Below, one piece after another: positions 33,287 through 41,895 of a stretch of 64,000 nucleotides of DNA. Every line of letters begins with the position of its first letter. The first letter of the stretch is position 1. The notes under the pieces were generated by a model. It saw nothing but the letters and a program-made list of their open reading frames with translations. It was not told where the DNA came from and searched no databases. The position numbers and the translations under genes were made by a program. Source of the stretch: Actinoplanes sp. M2I2 (GTDB lineage Bacteria > Actinomycetota > Actinomycetes > Mycobacteriales > Micromonosporaceae); the NCBI RefSeq assembly GCF_023544445.1, contig NZ_JALPVJ010000026.1, positions 1-64,000 of the forward strand, written 5' to 3'.

Positions 33287-33811
33287 GTGGTTGTGACCTT
33301 CGAGCAGTTCGCGATGGCCCGGCTTCCCAGTCTCCTGCGTTATGCGGTCGTCCTCACCGGCGACCGCGATCTGGCTCAGGACGTCGTTCAGGAGGTTCTG
33401 GCCCGGGCGCAAGTCCGATGGCGGCGGATCAGCGAGGCGGAAGCGCCCGAGGCGTACGTGCGGCGCATGGTGCTCAACGAGTACCTGTCGTGGCGGCGCA
33501 GCTGGGCCGTCCGCAACGTGCACGTGGTCGGTGAACGGCTCGTCGAGCTGGACGATGCCCGGGGTGGTGTGCGCGACCACGCCGACGGCGTCGTGATGGC
33601 CGACGTCCTCTGGCGGCGCCTGTCGACGCTCGGGCGTAAACAGCGGGCCGTCCTGGTGCTGCGCTACTACGAGCAGCTGGACGACGAGCAGATCGCCGAC
33701 CTGCTGGGGTGTTCCCCGGCCACGGTTCGCAGCCACGCCTCGAGGGCGCTGAAAACGCTCCGGCTCTCACCGGAGCTCCTGGAACGTATTCCCGCCGAGG
33801 AGAAGTCGTGA
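33287..33811 (+). CDS. SigE-family ECF RNA polymerase sigma factor
   Basis: 174 residues from GTG 33287, with GGGGAG 7 nt upstream (another GTG is at 33293). Region 2 is AMARLPSLLRYAVVLTGDRD to AQDVVQEVLARAQVRW, and region 4 is LGRKQRAVLVLRYYEQLDDE followed by QIADLLGCSPATVRSHASRA. This is the SigE (TIGR02983) group of small actinobacterial sigma factors. The downstream membrane protein starts within its stop codon (GTGA), a typical sigma/anti-sigma layout. Confidence 0.9.
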   Translation: MVVTFEQFAMARLPSLLRYAVVLTGDRDLAQDVVQEVLARAQVRWRRISEAEAPEAYVRRMVLNEYLSWRRSWAVRNVHVVGERLVELDDARGGVRDHADGVVMADVLWRRLSTLGRKQRAVLVLRYYEQLDDEQIADLLGCSPATVRSHASRALKTLRLSPELLERIPAEEKS

Positions 33812-34623
33812 CCGACCGCGAGCAGCTGCGCGAGGCATTCGAGAACCACGAGCACAACACCCCCGACCCGGCCGCCGTCTATGCCCGCGTGCAGGAGCTC
33901 TCCCAGAAGTACAAGCGGCGCCGGCGGGGCGCGCAGATCGCCGCCGGCGGTGTCCTCGGCGCCGGTCTGATCGCCGGAGCCATCAACCTGCCCGCGTTCC
34001 TGCCCGCGAGCGACGCGGTCAGCAACACGGCTGCCGGGGTGCCGGCCGCGGCTCCGTCCATCAGCCCGGCCAACCCCGAGACCGCCCGCGACGCCCAGTT
34101 CGAGGCCTACTACGACGCCGGCTACGGCTACGACGACGCCGGGCGCCTCGCCAAGATCTGGAAGCTCAGCGACGACGACCGGTCGGCGGTCAAGGCCGAG
34201 GCCGGCCGGCGCCTGCTCCTCGGCGAGACCCTGCCGATCAAGCCGACGGCCGACAAGCCGGTCCCGGAGGAGACGGTCTCGCCCACGCAGGAGAAGCAGT
34301 TCCGCGCCTTCTTCAACGCCGGCTACACCTGGGACGAGGCCGAGCGACTGGCCAAGATCTGGAAGATCGCCGACCCGGCCGACGCCAAGCTCGAGGGCGG
34401 CAAGCGCCTCCTGGCCGGCCAGGAGCTGCCGATCAAGCCCAAGGCGGCGAACGTCGAGGCAGCCCTGGAGTCCAAGCGGGCCAACGCGTTCTTCGACGCC
34501 GGCTACGAGGTCAGCGACGCCATCAAGCTGGCCAAGATGTGGAACCTCAAGGAGGCCTGGTCGGCCAAGGTCGAGGGCGGAAAGCGGATTCTGGCCGGTC
34601 AGTCGCTGCCGATCCAGCCGTGA
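33808..34623 (+). CDS. Putative anti-sigma factor with three copies of a 50-residue repeat
   Basis: 271 residues. A short cytoplasmic part (1-42), then a membrane helix (RRGAQIAAGGVLGAGLIAGA), then an outside Ala/Pro linker. Three repeats follow: FEAYYDAGYGYDDAGRLAKI..., FRAFFNAGYTWDEAERLAKI... and ANAFFDAGYEVSDAIKLAKM..., each ending RLL/RIL-GxxLPIKP. The shared core is FFxAGY-x3-DA-x2-LAK-x-W and KxEGGKRLLAG. I know no named family for it. Overlap with the sigma factor and the single membrane helix make an anti-sigma/sensor role likely; the classical zinc anti-sigma motif is absent. Confidence 0.55.
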   Translation: MTDREQLREAFENHEHNTPDPAAVYARVQELSQKYKRRRRGAQIAAGGVLGAGLIAGAINLPAFLPASDAVSNTAAGVPAAAPSISPANPETARDAQFEAYYDAGYGYDDAGRLAKIWKLSDDDRSAVKAEAGRRLLLGETLPIKPTADKPVPEETVSPTQEKQFRAFFNAGYTWDEAERLAKIWKIADPADAKLEGGKRLLAGQELPIKPKAANVEAALESKRANAFFDAGYEVSDAIKLAKMWNLKEAWSAKVEGGKRILAGQSLPIQP

Positions 34624-35681
34624 CCGCGAGGTTGCGCCGGCGCATCGGCTTCGAGATCGAGCTGATGGCGCCCCGGGGCGCCAGCCGGCGCAGCCTCGCC
34701 GACGACCTGGCCGCCCGCTGCGGCGGCCGGGTCCGCCCGGTCTGGCACCGCGACAGCGAACCGTCGCTGGTGCCCGGTCTGGGCAAGTTCCTCAACCTCA
34801 CGCTGGGCTTCGCGGTCGACCGGCCGGACGGCAGCCCGCTGTGCACCCTGGTCGACGACATCACCCTGCTCGACGGCCTGGACCCGAGTACGCCGGCCGA
34901 GCCCGGCTGGTTCCGGGTGCTCAGCGACGAACCCCGGCTGCTGAGCCTGCTGGCCGAGCAGTGCGACCCGGCCGGGCCGCTCGACACGCTGCTCGACGGG
35001 GCCGCCTCGCTGTGGGGCGGCAAACCGGTGCGGATCGACGACGTGTTCCGCCTCGACGATCCCGACGGGGGCACCATCGCGCTGGCCGCGCCGGCCGGGT
35101 CCGAGCGCGAGAGACCGTGCGAGATCGTCACGCCGCCGATCGCCGCGGGCCACGACGAGGCTCTCGAGGAGCTGCTCGGCCCGGCCCGGGAGCTCGGCTT
35201 CACCGTGCCGGCCGAGGCCGCCGTCCACCTGCACTTCGACGGCGGACCGTTCCGCGGGCCGCTGGCCCTGGCCAACGTGGTGCGCCTGTTCTCCGGGTGG
35301 CGTGAGCCGTTGCGGGCGCTGCTGCAGACCAACCCGGCCTGCCGCCGCCTCGCCCCGCTGCCCGGGCCGCTGGTGGCCGCCACCACCGGCCGGCCCGGGT
35401 GGGACGACCTGCGTCTCGCCGCCCGCGAGGGCGGGCTCACCAAGTTCTTCGACATCAATCTGACCCAGCTGTTCGCCGAGCGCCCGGTCCGCGACACGGT
35501 CGAGGTGCGCATCCTGCCCGGCTCGATCGACGCCGGCGAGATCGTCGACCGCGCCGCGCTGGTCGAGCTGCTGCTTGAGCGCTGCCTGGTCTCCTCGTCG
35601 ATGCCGGAGCCCGATCCCGACCCGGCCGGCGCCGTGGAGCAGCTCATGCACTTCGCCGCGGAGGCGCTGGCCCGCCGCTGA
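34620..35681 (+). CDS. Amidoligase-family protein (GCS/GS fold)
   Basis: 353 residues from GTG 34620, overlapping the previous stop (GTGA). Conserved pieces in order: RIGFEIELMAP (metal/ATP Glu), WHRDSEPS, CEIVTPPIAAGHDEALEELL, AAVHLHFDGGPF, LTKFFDINLTQLF and VEVRILPGSIDAGEIVDRAA. These match the predicted amidoligase_2 group, relatives of glutamate-cysteine ligase that are thought to join amines to carboxylates in tags or peptides. The reaction here is unknown. Third gene of the sigma/anti-sigma operon. Its last 12 codons are tandemly duplicated beyond the stop. Confidence 0.7.
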   Translation: MTARLRRRIGFEIELMAPRGASRRSLADDLAARCGGRVRPVWHRDSEPSLVPGLGKFLNLTLGFAVDRPDGSPLCTLVDDITLLDGLDPSTPAEPGWFRVLSDEPRLLSLLAEQCDPAGPLDTLLDGAASLWGGKPVRIDDVFRLDDPDGGTIALAAPAGSERERPCEIVTPPIAAGHDEALEELLGPARELGFTVPAEAAVHLHFDGGPFRGPLALANVVRLFSGWREPLRALLQTNPACRRLAPLPGPLVAATTGRPGWDDLRLAAREGGLTKFFDINLTQLFAERPVRDTVEVRILPGSIDAGEIVDRAALVELLLERCLVSSSMPEPDPDPAGAVEQLMHFAAEALARR

Positions 35682-35729
35682 GGCGGTCAGCTCGCCGGGG
35701 AGGCGCCGGTTCGCCGCTGAGGCGGTCGG
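35652..35729. repeat. 39-bp tandem duplication of the amidoligase 3' end
   Basis: Copy 1 (35652-35690) covers the last codons, the TGA and 9 bp more; copy 2 (35691-35729) lies in the gap before the convergent GGDEF-EAL gene. About 33 of 39 positions agree, including CGCCGCTGAGGCGGTC in both. One of several such events in the window. Confidence 0.85.
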
Positions 35730-35752
35730 CAGGCGGTGGCGTGGGGCCGCCG

Positions 35753-38080
35753 TCAGCCGACCGTCACGGAGGTCTCGGCGGCCAGCCGCAGCGACGCGGC
35801 GGCCGCCGGGCCGGGCCGGCCGAACAACCAGCCCTGCCCGCGGTCGCAGCCCAGCGTTCGCAGCAGCTCGGCGTGGTGCGCCGTCTCGACGCCCTCGGCG
35901 ACCATGGTCAGGCCCAGGCTGCGGGCCAGATCGACCACCGCGCGCACCATCGCGGCCTGCTGGGCGTCGTTGGTGTCGTCGGGCATGAACGATTTGTCGA
36001 TCTTCAGGATGTCGATCGGCAGGTCCCGCAGGTAGGCCAGCGACGAGTAGCCGGTGCCGAAGTCGTCGATGGCCACCCGCACGCCCTCGGCCCGCAGCTC
36101 GGTGAGATGGGCGAGCGCCAGCTCGGCGTGGGCACCCGAGCGCACCAGCACACCCTCGGTGATCTCGATGGTCAGCGCGGTGGGCGGCAGGTCGCTGTCG
36201 GCCAGGGCGCGGCGCACGCGGTCGGCGAAACAGGGCTCGGCGAGCTGGCGCGGGGACACGTTGACCGCGATCGTGGTGCCGTACCGGCGATGCCAGGGGG
36301 CGGCGTCCGCGCAGGCCCGGCGCAGCACCCACTCGCCCAGCCCCAGGATGAGACCGCTGTCCTCGGCGGCCGGGATGAACTGGTCCGGTCCGACCGGCGG
36401 CTGTCCGGGCGGCGTCCACCGCACCAGCGCCTCGAAGCCGACCGAGGCGCCCGAGCGCAACGCGACGATCGGCTGGTAGTGCACGGTGAACTCGCCGGCC
36501 TCGAGCGCCTCGCGCAGCCGCTCCACCATGCGGATGCGGTCGGCCTGCTCGCGCCGCAGGTGCGGGTCGAACAGCTCGTGGCGGTCCTTACCGGCCGCCT
36601 TGGCCGCGTAGAGGGCCAGGTCGGCGTCGCTGAGCAGCTCGGCGCCGGCCCGCGGCTCGAGCCGGCGGATCCCGACGCTGCCGGTGACGTGCAGCGTGTG
36701 CCCGCCGATCGCGACCGGCCGGCGCAGCGTGGTCAGCACGGCGTCGGCGCGGGCCTTGACCTCGGCCGCGCCCGCGGCCGGCAGCAGCATGGCGAACTCG
36801 TCGCCGCCCGGGCGGGCCAGCGTCTCGCCCGGCCCGAGGAGCAACCGCAGCCGGTCGGCCACCGCGACCAGCAGCTCGTCGCCGACCGGGTGGCCGAGGC
36901 GGTCGTTGACGTCCTTGAAGCCGTCGAGGTCGAGCAGCAGCAGCGCGCCCCGGTTGCCGGCCTCGGCGGCCCGGACGAGCTGCTCCTCGAGCAGGTGGCG
37001 GTGGGGCAGGCCGGTGAGCCCGTCGTGCAGCGCCATCTGCCGCATCGACTCCTGCAGGGCGGCCTGCTCGGCCAGCGACCGGCACAGCGTCTGCGCCTGC
37101 CTCTCGGCCAGCCGGGTGGCCAGCGCCGTCCGGACCACCAGGAGCACGGCGACCACGGCGGTCAGGGCGAGCGGCACGGAGAGATCGCGGAGGTGGAACT
37201 CCTGCAGCTGCCGGTCGCGGTGGACGGCGTACGCGGTGGCGATCGGGCCGACCAGCACGAGCACGACGTGCAACGCCAGGATCCGCCCGGTGCTCACCGT
37301 GGCGTCCGGGGCGGGGCCGGACCGGGCGGCGCCCGGGTGCAGGGCGGCGGCGCCGATCAGCGCGTACGCCCCGATGTAGGCGCCCACGCTCAGGGTGAGC
37401 GCACCCTCGAGGGCCTCGCCCATGCTGACCTGCAGGAAGTACCGCACGTCGGAGACGGCCAGCAGGGCCACGGCGGCGAGCACCATCAGGTGCGGGCGGG
37501 ACAACCTCGCCTGGACGACCAGCAGGCGGATCGCCAGGCCGGTCACCAGGGCGTCGAGGAACGGGTAGGCGATGACGGCCGGGTTGGTCAGCGGCAGGTC
37601 ACGGTCGACGACGTGCGGGTCGAACAGCAGCACCCAGGCCAGGACGGTGCCCGTGCACAGGACGATGCCGGTCTCGGTGATGCCGGCCCAGCGCGACGTG
37701 CCGGAGCGCTCCGCGAGCAGCCCGAGCCCGCCCGCGAGGGCCGGATAGGAGGCGAGGACGAGCGCGTCGTAGAGGGTGACGTGCGGCAGCACGGTCGCGT
37801 CCGGGAACAGCGCCCAGGTCGTCGCGGCGACGGCGCCCAGCCCCGCGGCCGTGGCGAGCAGGCCCCACGCCGCCGGCCGGGCCGGGTGGTTCACCCGCAC
37901 GCCGAGGACCACCGCGGTCACCGCTGCGGCCCCGGTCAGGCCGTAGAGCAGCAGTTCGCCCCTCATGCCGGGCAGGGGGGCGACGAGCAGCAGCAGGAGC
38001 GTGGCGGCGAGCAGCCACCACGCCCACCACCGGCGCCGGGCGGCGGTCAGGGGCGCGTGGCGGAGGGCACGCGGAGTCAT
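35753..38080 (-). CDS. Membrane GGDEF-EAL protein (c-di-GMP synthase/phosphodiesterase)
   Basis: 775 residues. About nine hydrophobic segments fill residues 15-330 (sensor region), then a GGDEF domain with LLLLDLDGFKDVNDRLGH and an intact signature RPGGDEFAMLL, and an EAL domain with GFEALVRW, VNVSPRQL, IDDFGTGYSSLAYLRDLPID and EGVETAHH. Both domains keep catalytic residues, so it could make and degrade c-di-GMP; often one activity dominates. The N-terminal signal is unknown. It stands alone and converges on the amidoligase gene. Confidence 0.92.
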   Translation of the reverse strand: MTPRALRHAPLTAARRRWWAWWLLAATLLLLLVAPLPGMRGELLLYGLTGAAAVTAVVLGVRVNHPARPAAWGLLATAAGLGAVAATTWALFPDATVLPHVTLYDALVLASYPALAGGLGLLAERSGTSRWAGITETGIVLCTGTVLAWVLLFDPHVVDRDLPLTNPAVIAYPFLDALVTGLAIRLLVVQARLSRPHLMVLAAVALLAVSDVRYFLQVSMGEALEGALTLSVGAYIGAYALIGAAALHPGAARSGPAPDATVSTGRILALHVVLVLVGPIATAYAVHRDRQLQEFHLRDLSVPLALTAVVAVLLVVRTALATRLAERQAQTLCRSLAEQAALQESMRQMALHDGLTGLPHRHLLEEQLVRAAEAGNRGALLLLDLDGFKDVNDRLGHPVGDELLVAVADRLRLLLGPGETLARPGGDEFAMLLPAAGAAEVKARADAVLTTLRRPVAIGGHTLHVTGSVGIRRLEPRAGAELLSDADLALYAAKAAGKDRHELFDPHLRREQADRIRMVERLREALEAGEFTVHYQPIVALRSGASVGFEALVRWTPPGQPPVGPDQFIPAAEDSGLILGLGEWVLRRACADAAPWHRRYGTTIAVNVSPRQLAEPCFADRVRRALADSDLPPTALTIEITEGVLVRSGAHAELALAHLTELRAEGVRVAIDDFGTGYSSLAYLRDLPIDILKIDKSFMPDDTNDAQQAAMVRAVVDLARSLGLTMVAEGVETAHHAELLRTLGCDRGQGWLFGRPGPAAAASLRLAAETSVTVG

Positions 38081-38188
38081 CGCGTCCCTCCCTTCGTGCC
38101 GTCGAGCCGCCGATCCGGCGCGTAACCCGTCATAAGCCCCATCGGCAGGGCGCGGCCGTCCTCAAGCCATCCGGTAAGTTCTCGTCGC

Positions 38189-38797
38189 GTGGCTGACCTC
38201 GACGACGCGCGACCGCCCGCGGACACCGTCCCGCTGGACTACTTCACCGGGCTCTACCTGGCCAAGGACGATCCCTGGGATCTGGCCACCAAGTGGCACG
38301 ACCAGCGTAAGTACGCGGTCACGGTGGCCAGCCTGCCGCGCGAGCACTACCGCAGCTGTTACGAGCCGGGCGCCTCGATCGGCCTGCTCACCCGGATGCT
38401 CGCGGCGCGCTGCGACGAGGTGCTGGCTGTCGACTCGGTCGACGCGGCCGTCGAGCAGGCCCGCGAGACGGTCGAGGACCTTCCCCACGTACGGGTCGAG
38501 CGGGCCGACCTGCCGGCCGAGCTGCCCGCCGCGACCTTCGATCTGATCGTCGTCGGCGACCTGCTCTACTACTTCGACGAGGCCGACCTGAACGCCACGC
38601 TGGACGGGCTGGTGCAGTGCCTGGAGCCCGGCGGCGACATCGTCGGCGTGCATTTCCGCAACCGGGGCGACGGCGGCCACTACGACGGCTTCCAGGTGCA
38701 CGAGGCGCTGGCCGCGCGCCCGGGTCTCGAGCGGGTCGTCCACCACGAGGACGAGTGGTTCCTGCTCGACGTGTTCCGGCGCACAGTGCCGGTGTAA
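38189..38797 (+). CDS. NodS-like SAM-dependent methyltransferase
   Basis: 202 residues. DYFTGLYLAKDDPWDLATKW, then HDQRKYAVTVASLPREHYRS, CYEPGASIGLLTRMLAAR (motif I), LAVDSVDAAV and DLIVVGDLLYYF are the NodS family's landmarks. NodS proteins methylate an amino sugar in Nod factors; actinobacterial members are of unknown substrate. TAAGTT 38175-38180 lies 8 nt before GTG 38189, fitting a leaderless message. The LLM oxidoreductase follows 23 bp later, with its own -10. Confidence 0.8.
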   Translation: MADLDDARPPADTVPLDYFTGLYLAKDDPWDLATKWHDQRKYAVTVASLPREHYRSCYEPGASIGLLTRMLAARCDEVLAVDSVDAAVEQARETVEDLPHVRVERADLPAELPAATFDLIVVGDLLYYFDEADLNATLDGLVQCLEPGGDIVGVHFRNRGDGGHYDGFQVHEALAARPGLERVVHHEDEWFLLDVFRRTVPV

Positions 38798-38820
38798 GGA
38801 CCGCGGAGTACGTTCGGTCC

Positions 38821-39816
38821 ATGGTGACCGCGCTCTCGATCCTCGACCTCGCCCCGATCAGCAGCGGGCAGACCGCCCGCGAAAGCTTCGAGGCCAGCGT
38901 CGCGCTGGCCCGCGCGGCCGAGCGGTCGGGCTACGAACGGGTCTGGTATGCCGAGCACCACAACATGCCCAGCATCGCGTCGTCGGCGACCAGCGTCGTC
39001 ATCGGTTACGTGGCCGCACACACCGAGCGCATCCGGCTGGGCTCCGGCGGCGTCATGCTGCCCAACCACTCGCCGCTGGTGATCGCCGAGCAGTTCGGCA
39101 CCCTGGCCACCCTCTATCCCGGTCGCATCGATCTGGGGCTGGGCCGCGCGCCGGGCACCGACCAGAACACGATGCTGGCCCTGCGCCGCGACAACGGTTC
39201 GGCCGACACGTTTCCGCAGGACGTGCTCGAGCTCGACGGCTACCTCACCGGCCGCACCCGGGTGCCGGGGGTGCAGGCGGTGCCGACGCCGGACGGGCCG
39301 GTGCCGCTCTACATCCTCGGGTCGTCGCTGTTCGGCGCCCAGCTCGCCGCCCAGCTCGGCCTGCCGTACGCCTTCGCCTCCCACTTCGCCCCGGACGCGC
39401 TGCACCAGGCCGTCGCCGTCTATCGCGAGACGTTCAAGCCCTCGGCCCAGCTGGCCGAGCCGTACGTCATCGCCGGGGTCAACGTCTTCGCGGCCGACGA
39501 CACGGCGACGGCGGAGGACCAGCGGACCCGGGCCTACCGGGCCCGCACCCGGGCCATGGTCACGCGGGGCGGGCGCGGCGGCAACTTCACCGACGCCGAG
39601 ATCGACGCCTTCCTGGCCTCGCCGGCGGGCGCGGGCCTGGCCGGCATGACGCGGTACACGGCCGTCGGCACGCCCGAGGAGGTCCGCGAGTACCTTCTCA
39701 AGTTCGCCGAGGAGGCGAACGCCGACGAGCTCATCACCGCGCACCACGCGTCGGCAGTGGCGGATCGTCTGCGCTCGGTCGAACTCACCGGCGACATCAT
39801 GCTGGCATCGAAATAG
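38821..39816 (+). CDS. LLM-class flavin-dependent oxidoreductase
   Basis: 331 residues of the luciferase-like monooxygenase family: LSILDLAPISSGQTARESF, WYAEHHNMPSIASSATSVVI, IRLGSGGVMLPNHSPLVIAE, GTLATLYPGRIDLGLGRAPG and LYILGSSLFGAQLAAQLGLP. This is the FMN-using group close to MsnO8/YwcH. The substrate is unknown. TACGTT at 38809-38814 is 6 nt before the ATG, consistent with leaderless transcription. Confidence 0.85.
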   Translation: MVTALSILDLAPISSGQTARESFEASVALARAAERSGYERVWYAEHHNMPSIASSATSVVIGYVAAHTERIRLGSGGVMLPNHSPLVIAEQFGTLATLYPGRIDLGLGRAPGTDQNTMLALRRDNGSADTFPQDVLELDGYLTGRTRVPGVQAVPTPDGPVPLYILGSSLFGAQLAAQLGLPYAFASHFAPDALHQAVAVYRETFKPSAQLAEPYVIAGVNVFAADDTATAEDQRTRAYRARTRAMVTRGGRGGNFTDAEIDAFLASPAGAGLAGMTRYTAVGTPEEVREYLLKFAEEANADELITAHHASAVADRLRSVELTGDIMLASK

Positions 39817-39933
39817 CTCGAAGCGTTATCGGATCCGCGGTGGGGCGGCGTGTTCAGCGTCACTCGGTGCGTTTTGTTTCATTCACCGAAACTCTACGTC
39901 ACCAATGCCCGGTGAATGTGACGCCGGTCGCCG

Positions 39934-39939
39934 TATAAT
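39934..39939 (+). promoter_or_regulatory. Consensus TATAAT box in the gap before yceI
   Basis: The gap 39817-40101 is AT-richer than its surroundings. TATAAT is a perfect -10, rare in this DNA; the best -35 at 16-17 bp (GTGAAT or GGTGAA) is weak. A start near 39946 would leave a leader of about 155 nt containing a hairpin. Confidence 0.5.
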
Positions 39940-39988
39940 TCGGTCAACTATGTACGATCGTGACAGTGCTCCAGGCCACTGAGCTGCT

Positions 39989-40017
39989 GGCCCGCACCCA
40001 GCGTGGTGGGGCGGGCC
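39989..40017 (+). terminator. Hairpin in the yceI leader
   Basis: GGCCCGC (39989-39995) pairs with GCGGGCC (40011-40017) and CCC (39997-39999) with GGG (40008-40010), with one bulged A and an 8-nt loop. CCTTTT follows at about 40029. It could be an attenuator in the leader, or the terminator of the LLM gene. Confidence 0.4.
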
Positions 40018-40101
40018 GTCACTCCGCGCCTTTTCCGCTTAAGATCCTTTGAATTCGGAGAATGCATCCGAGCGGACGTGGCCGAGGGGTGAGACGTAGT
40101 T

Positions 40102-40767
40102 ATGGTCGACCGACCGATCCGTGAGTGGAACGGCCTGACCATTCCCGACGCGGGTGTGTACAAATTGGACGACGCCCACAAGCGGCTCGGCTTTCTCGCC
40201 CAGCACATGATGGTCAGTCCGGTGCGCGGCGAATTCGCGCGGGGCAACGCCACCATCGTCGTGGCCGAGGACCCGATGCGCTCGTCGGTCACGGCCACGA
40301 TCGACACCACCAGCCTCACCACGCACAACGCCGACCGGGACACCCACCTGTCCGGCGCCGACTTCCTCGACGTCCAGCGCTATCCGGTGATCTCGTACCG
40401 CAGCACCGGCGTCCAGTGGCACCAGAACAACGACGAGATCTTCCTCTGGGCCCGGCTGCGCAACAACCCGCTGTCGCGCCGGCCCAACGCGGCGGCCGTG
40501 CCGGCGGCCCGGCCCAGCGGCCGGTTCGTCGTCAACGGACTGCTGACGATCAAGGACGTGACCCGGCCGATCGACCTGAACGTCGAGTACGGCGGAGCGC
40601 GCCGGGATCCGTACGGCCGCGACATCTTCGGGTTCAGCGCGACGGCCGACTTCGAGCGCGAGGAATTCGGGCTGGTGTGGAACGTGCTGCTGGACAGCGG
40701 TGGCTTCCTGGTCGGCAAGAGCGTCCGCATCGAGATCGCCGGCGAGGCCATCCTCGAGACGGCCTGA
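40102..40767 (+). CDS. YceI-family lipid-binding protein
   Basis: 221 residues. The YceI lipocalin-like barrel is shown by DAGVYKLDDAHKRLGFLAQH, VRGEFARGNATIVVAEDPMR, TTHNADRDTHLSGADFLDV and VNGLLTIKDVTRPIDLNVEY, then FGFSATADFEREEFGLVWN. Such proteins bind long isoprenoid or lipid chains; periplasmic in Gram-negatives, here without a signal peptide and so cytoplasmic. GGGGTGAGACG lies upstream. A five-copy 18-bp repeat follows the stop. Confidence 0.88.
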   Translation: MVDRPIREWNGLTIPDAGVYKLDDAHKRLGFLAQHMMVSPVRGEFARGNATIVVAEDPMRSSVTATIDTTSLTTHNADRDTHLSGADFLDVQRYPVISYRSTGVQWHQNNDEIFLWARLRNNPLSRRPNAAAVPAARPSGRFVVNGLLTIKDVTRPIDLNVEYGGARRDPYGRDIFGFSATADFEREEFGLVWNVLLDSGGFLVGKSVRIEIAGEAILETA

Positions 40768-40786
40768 GGCCCGCCCCGATCACCCG

Positions 40787-40877
40787 AGGCTGAGCCGGCC
40801 CCCAAGGCTGAGCCGGCCCCCAAGGCTGAGCCGGCCCCCAAGGCTGAGCCGGCCCCCAAGGCTGAGCCGGCTCAGCC
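40787..40877. repeat. 18-bp tandem repeat, 5 copies, ending in an 18-bp palindrome
   Basis: Copies of AGGCTGAGCCGGCCCCCA start at 40787, 40805, 40823, 40841 and 40859. The last merges into the perfect palindrome GGCTGAGCCGGCTCAGCC (40860-40877), which includes the stop codon of the convergent glxA-type gene (40872-40874). Each unit also has CTGAGCCGGC, able to fold. Position and palindrome suggest a bidirectional terminator that expanded by slippage. Confidence 0.9.
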
Positions 40878-41810
40878 GAAGCTGCGCCGGTAGGACTGCG
40901 GGCTGGTGCCGACGACCCGCTTGAAGCGGTCGCGGAACGCGGTGGGGGAGCCGAAGCCCACCTGGGAGCCGATCCGGTCGACCGGGTGCGCGGTCGTCTC
41001 CAGCAGGTGCTGGGCCCGGCGGATGCGCGCCCGGTGGAGCCACTGCAGCGGTGTGGTGCCGGTCTGCTCGCGGAAGCGCCGGTTGAGCGTGCGGGTGCTC
41101 AGGCCGGCCCGGGCCGCGATCGCCTCGAGGGTCAGGTCGTGGCCGGCGTTGTCCTCGAGCCAGAGCAGCAACGGCTCCAGCTCGGAGCCGCGCGGCGCCG
41201 GGGGCTGCTCGGTCACGATGAACTGGGCCTGGCCGCCCTCGCGCTCCAGCGGCATCACCGACAGGCGGGCGGCCTGCGCGGCCACCGCCGACCCGTGGTC
41301 GCGGCGCACCAGATGCAGGCACAGGTCGAGGCCGGCGGCCGCGCCGGCCGAGGTGAGGAACTGGCCCTCGTCGACGTAGAGCACGCCCGGGTCGAGCTCG
41401 ATCGCCGGGAACCGGGCGCGGAAGTCGTCCGCGGCCAGCCAGTGCGTGGTGGCGCGCCGGCCGTCGAGCAGCCCGGTCGCGGCCAGGACGAAGGCGCCGG
41501 CGCAGATCGAGGCTATCCGGGCCCCTCGCCGCGCCGCCGTCCGGAGCGCGGCCAGCACCTCGGGTGGCACCGGGCGGCTGACGTCGTGGCAGCCGGGCAG
41601 CATGATCGTGCCGGCCGTCGCGAGCGCTTCCAGGCCGTGCTCGGCGCGCACGGTGAAGGCGCGGGCGCCGACCTCGGGCGCCGGGGCGCACACCCGTACG
41701 TCGTAGGGGCGGGAGCCGTCGGCCAGCCGGATCCGGTCGAAGACCTCGAGCGGGGTGGCGAGGTCGAAGGCGACGACATTCTCGAGCGCGAGGACGGCGA
41801 CCTGATGCAT
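40872..41810 (-). CDS. GlxA-family AraC-type transcriptional regulator
   Basis: 312 residues with an N-terminal DJ-1/PfpI-like domain (VAVLALENVVAFDLATPLEV ... ASICAGAFVLAATGLLDGRR, with Cys in ICAGA) and a C-terminal AraC pair of HTHs (LTLEAIAARAGLSTRTLNRR and IGSQVGFGSPTAFRDRFKRV). GlxA-type regulators sense metabolites through the first domain. TAGACT (41822-41817) is 6 nt before ATG 41810, so the mRNA is probably leaderless. Divergent from the small membrane protein gene at 41896, a likely target. Confidence 0.88.
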   Translation of the reverse strand: MHQVAVLALENVVAFDLATPLEVFDRIRLADGSRPYDVRVCAPAPEVGARAFTVRAEHGLEALATAGTIMLPGCHDVSRPVPPEVLAALRTAARRGARIASICAGAFVLAATGLLDGRRATTHWLAADDFRARFPAIELDPGVLYVDEGQFLTSAGAAAGLDLCLHLVRRDHGSAVAAQAARLSVMPLEREGGQAQFIVTEQPPAPRGSELEPLLLWLEDNAGHDLTLEAIAARAGLSTRTLNRRFREQTGTTPLQWLHRARIRRAQHLLETTAHPVDRIGSQVGFGSPTAFRDRFKRVVGTSPQSYRRSFG

Positions 41811-41895
41811 CGGGCGAGTCTATGGCGAGAATCCGTTGGACTGTGGCATTCGAGCCACTTCCTGATCCCGGCCGGGCCCCATACGGTCGGTCATC

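Noticed and set aside
35741..38125. A 794-residue plus-strand open frame opposite the GGDEF-EAL gene
   Set aside because: It is the exact antisense of a gene with intact domain motifs, and its protein is low-complexity Gly/Arg/His-rich.
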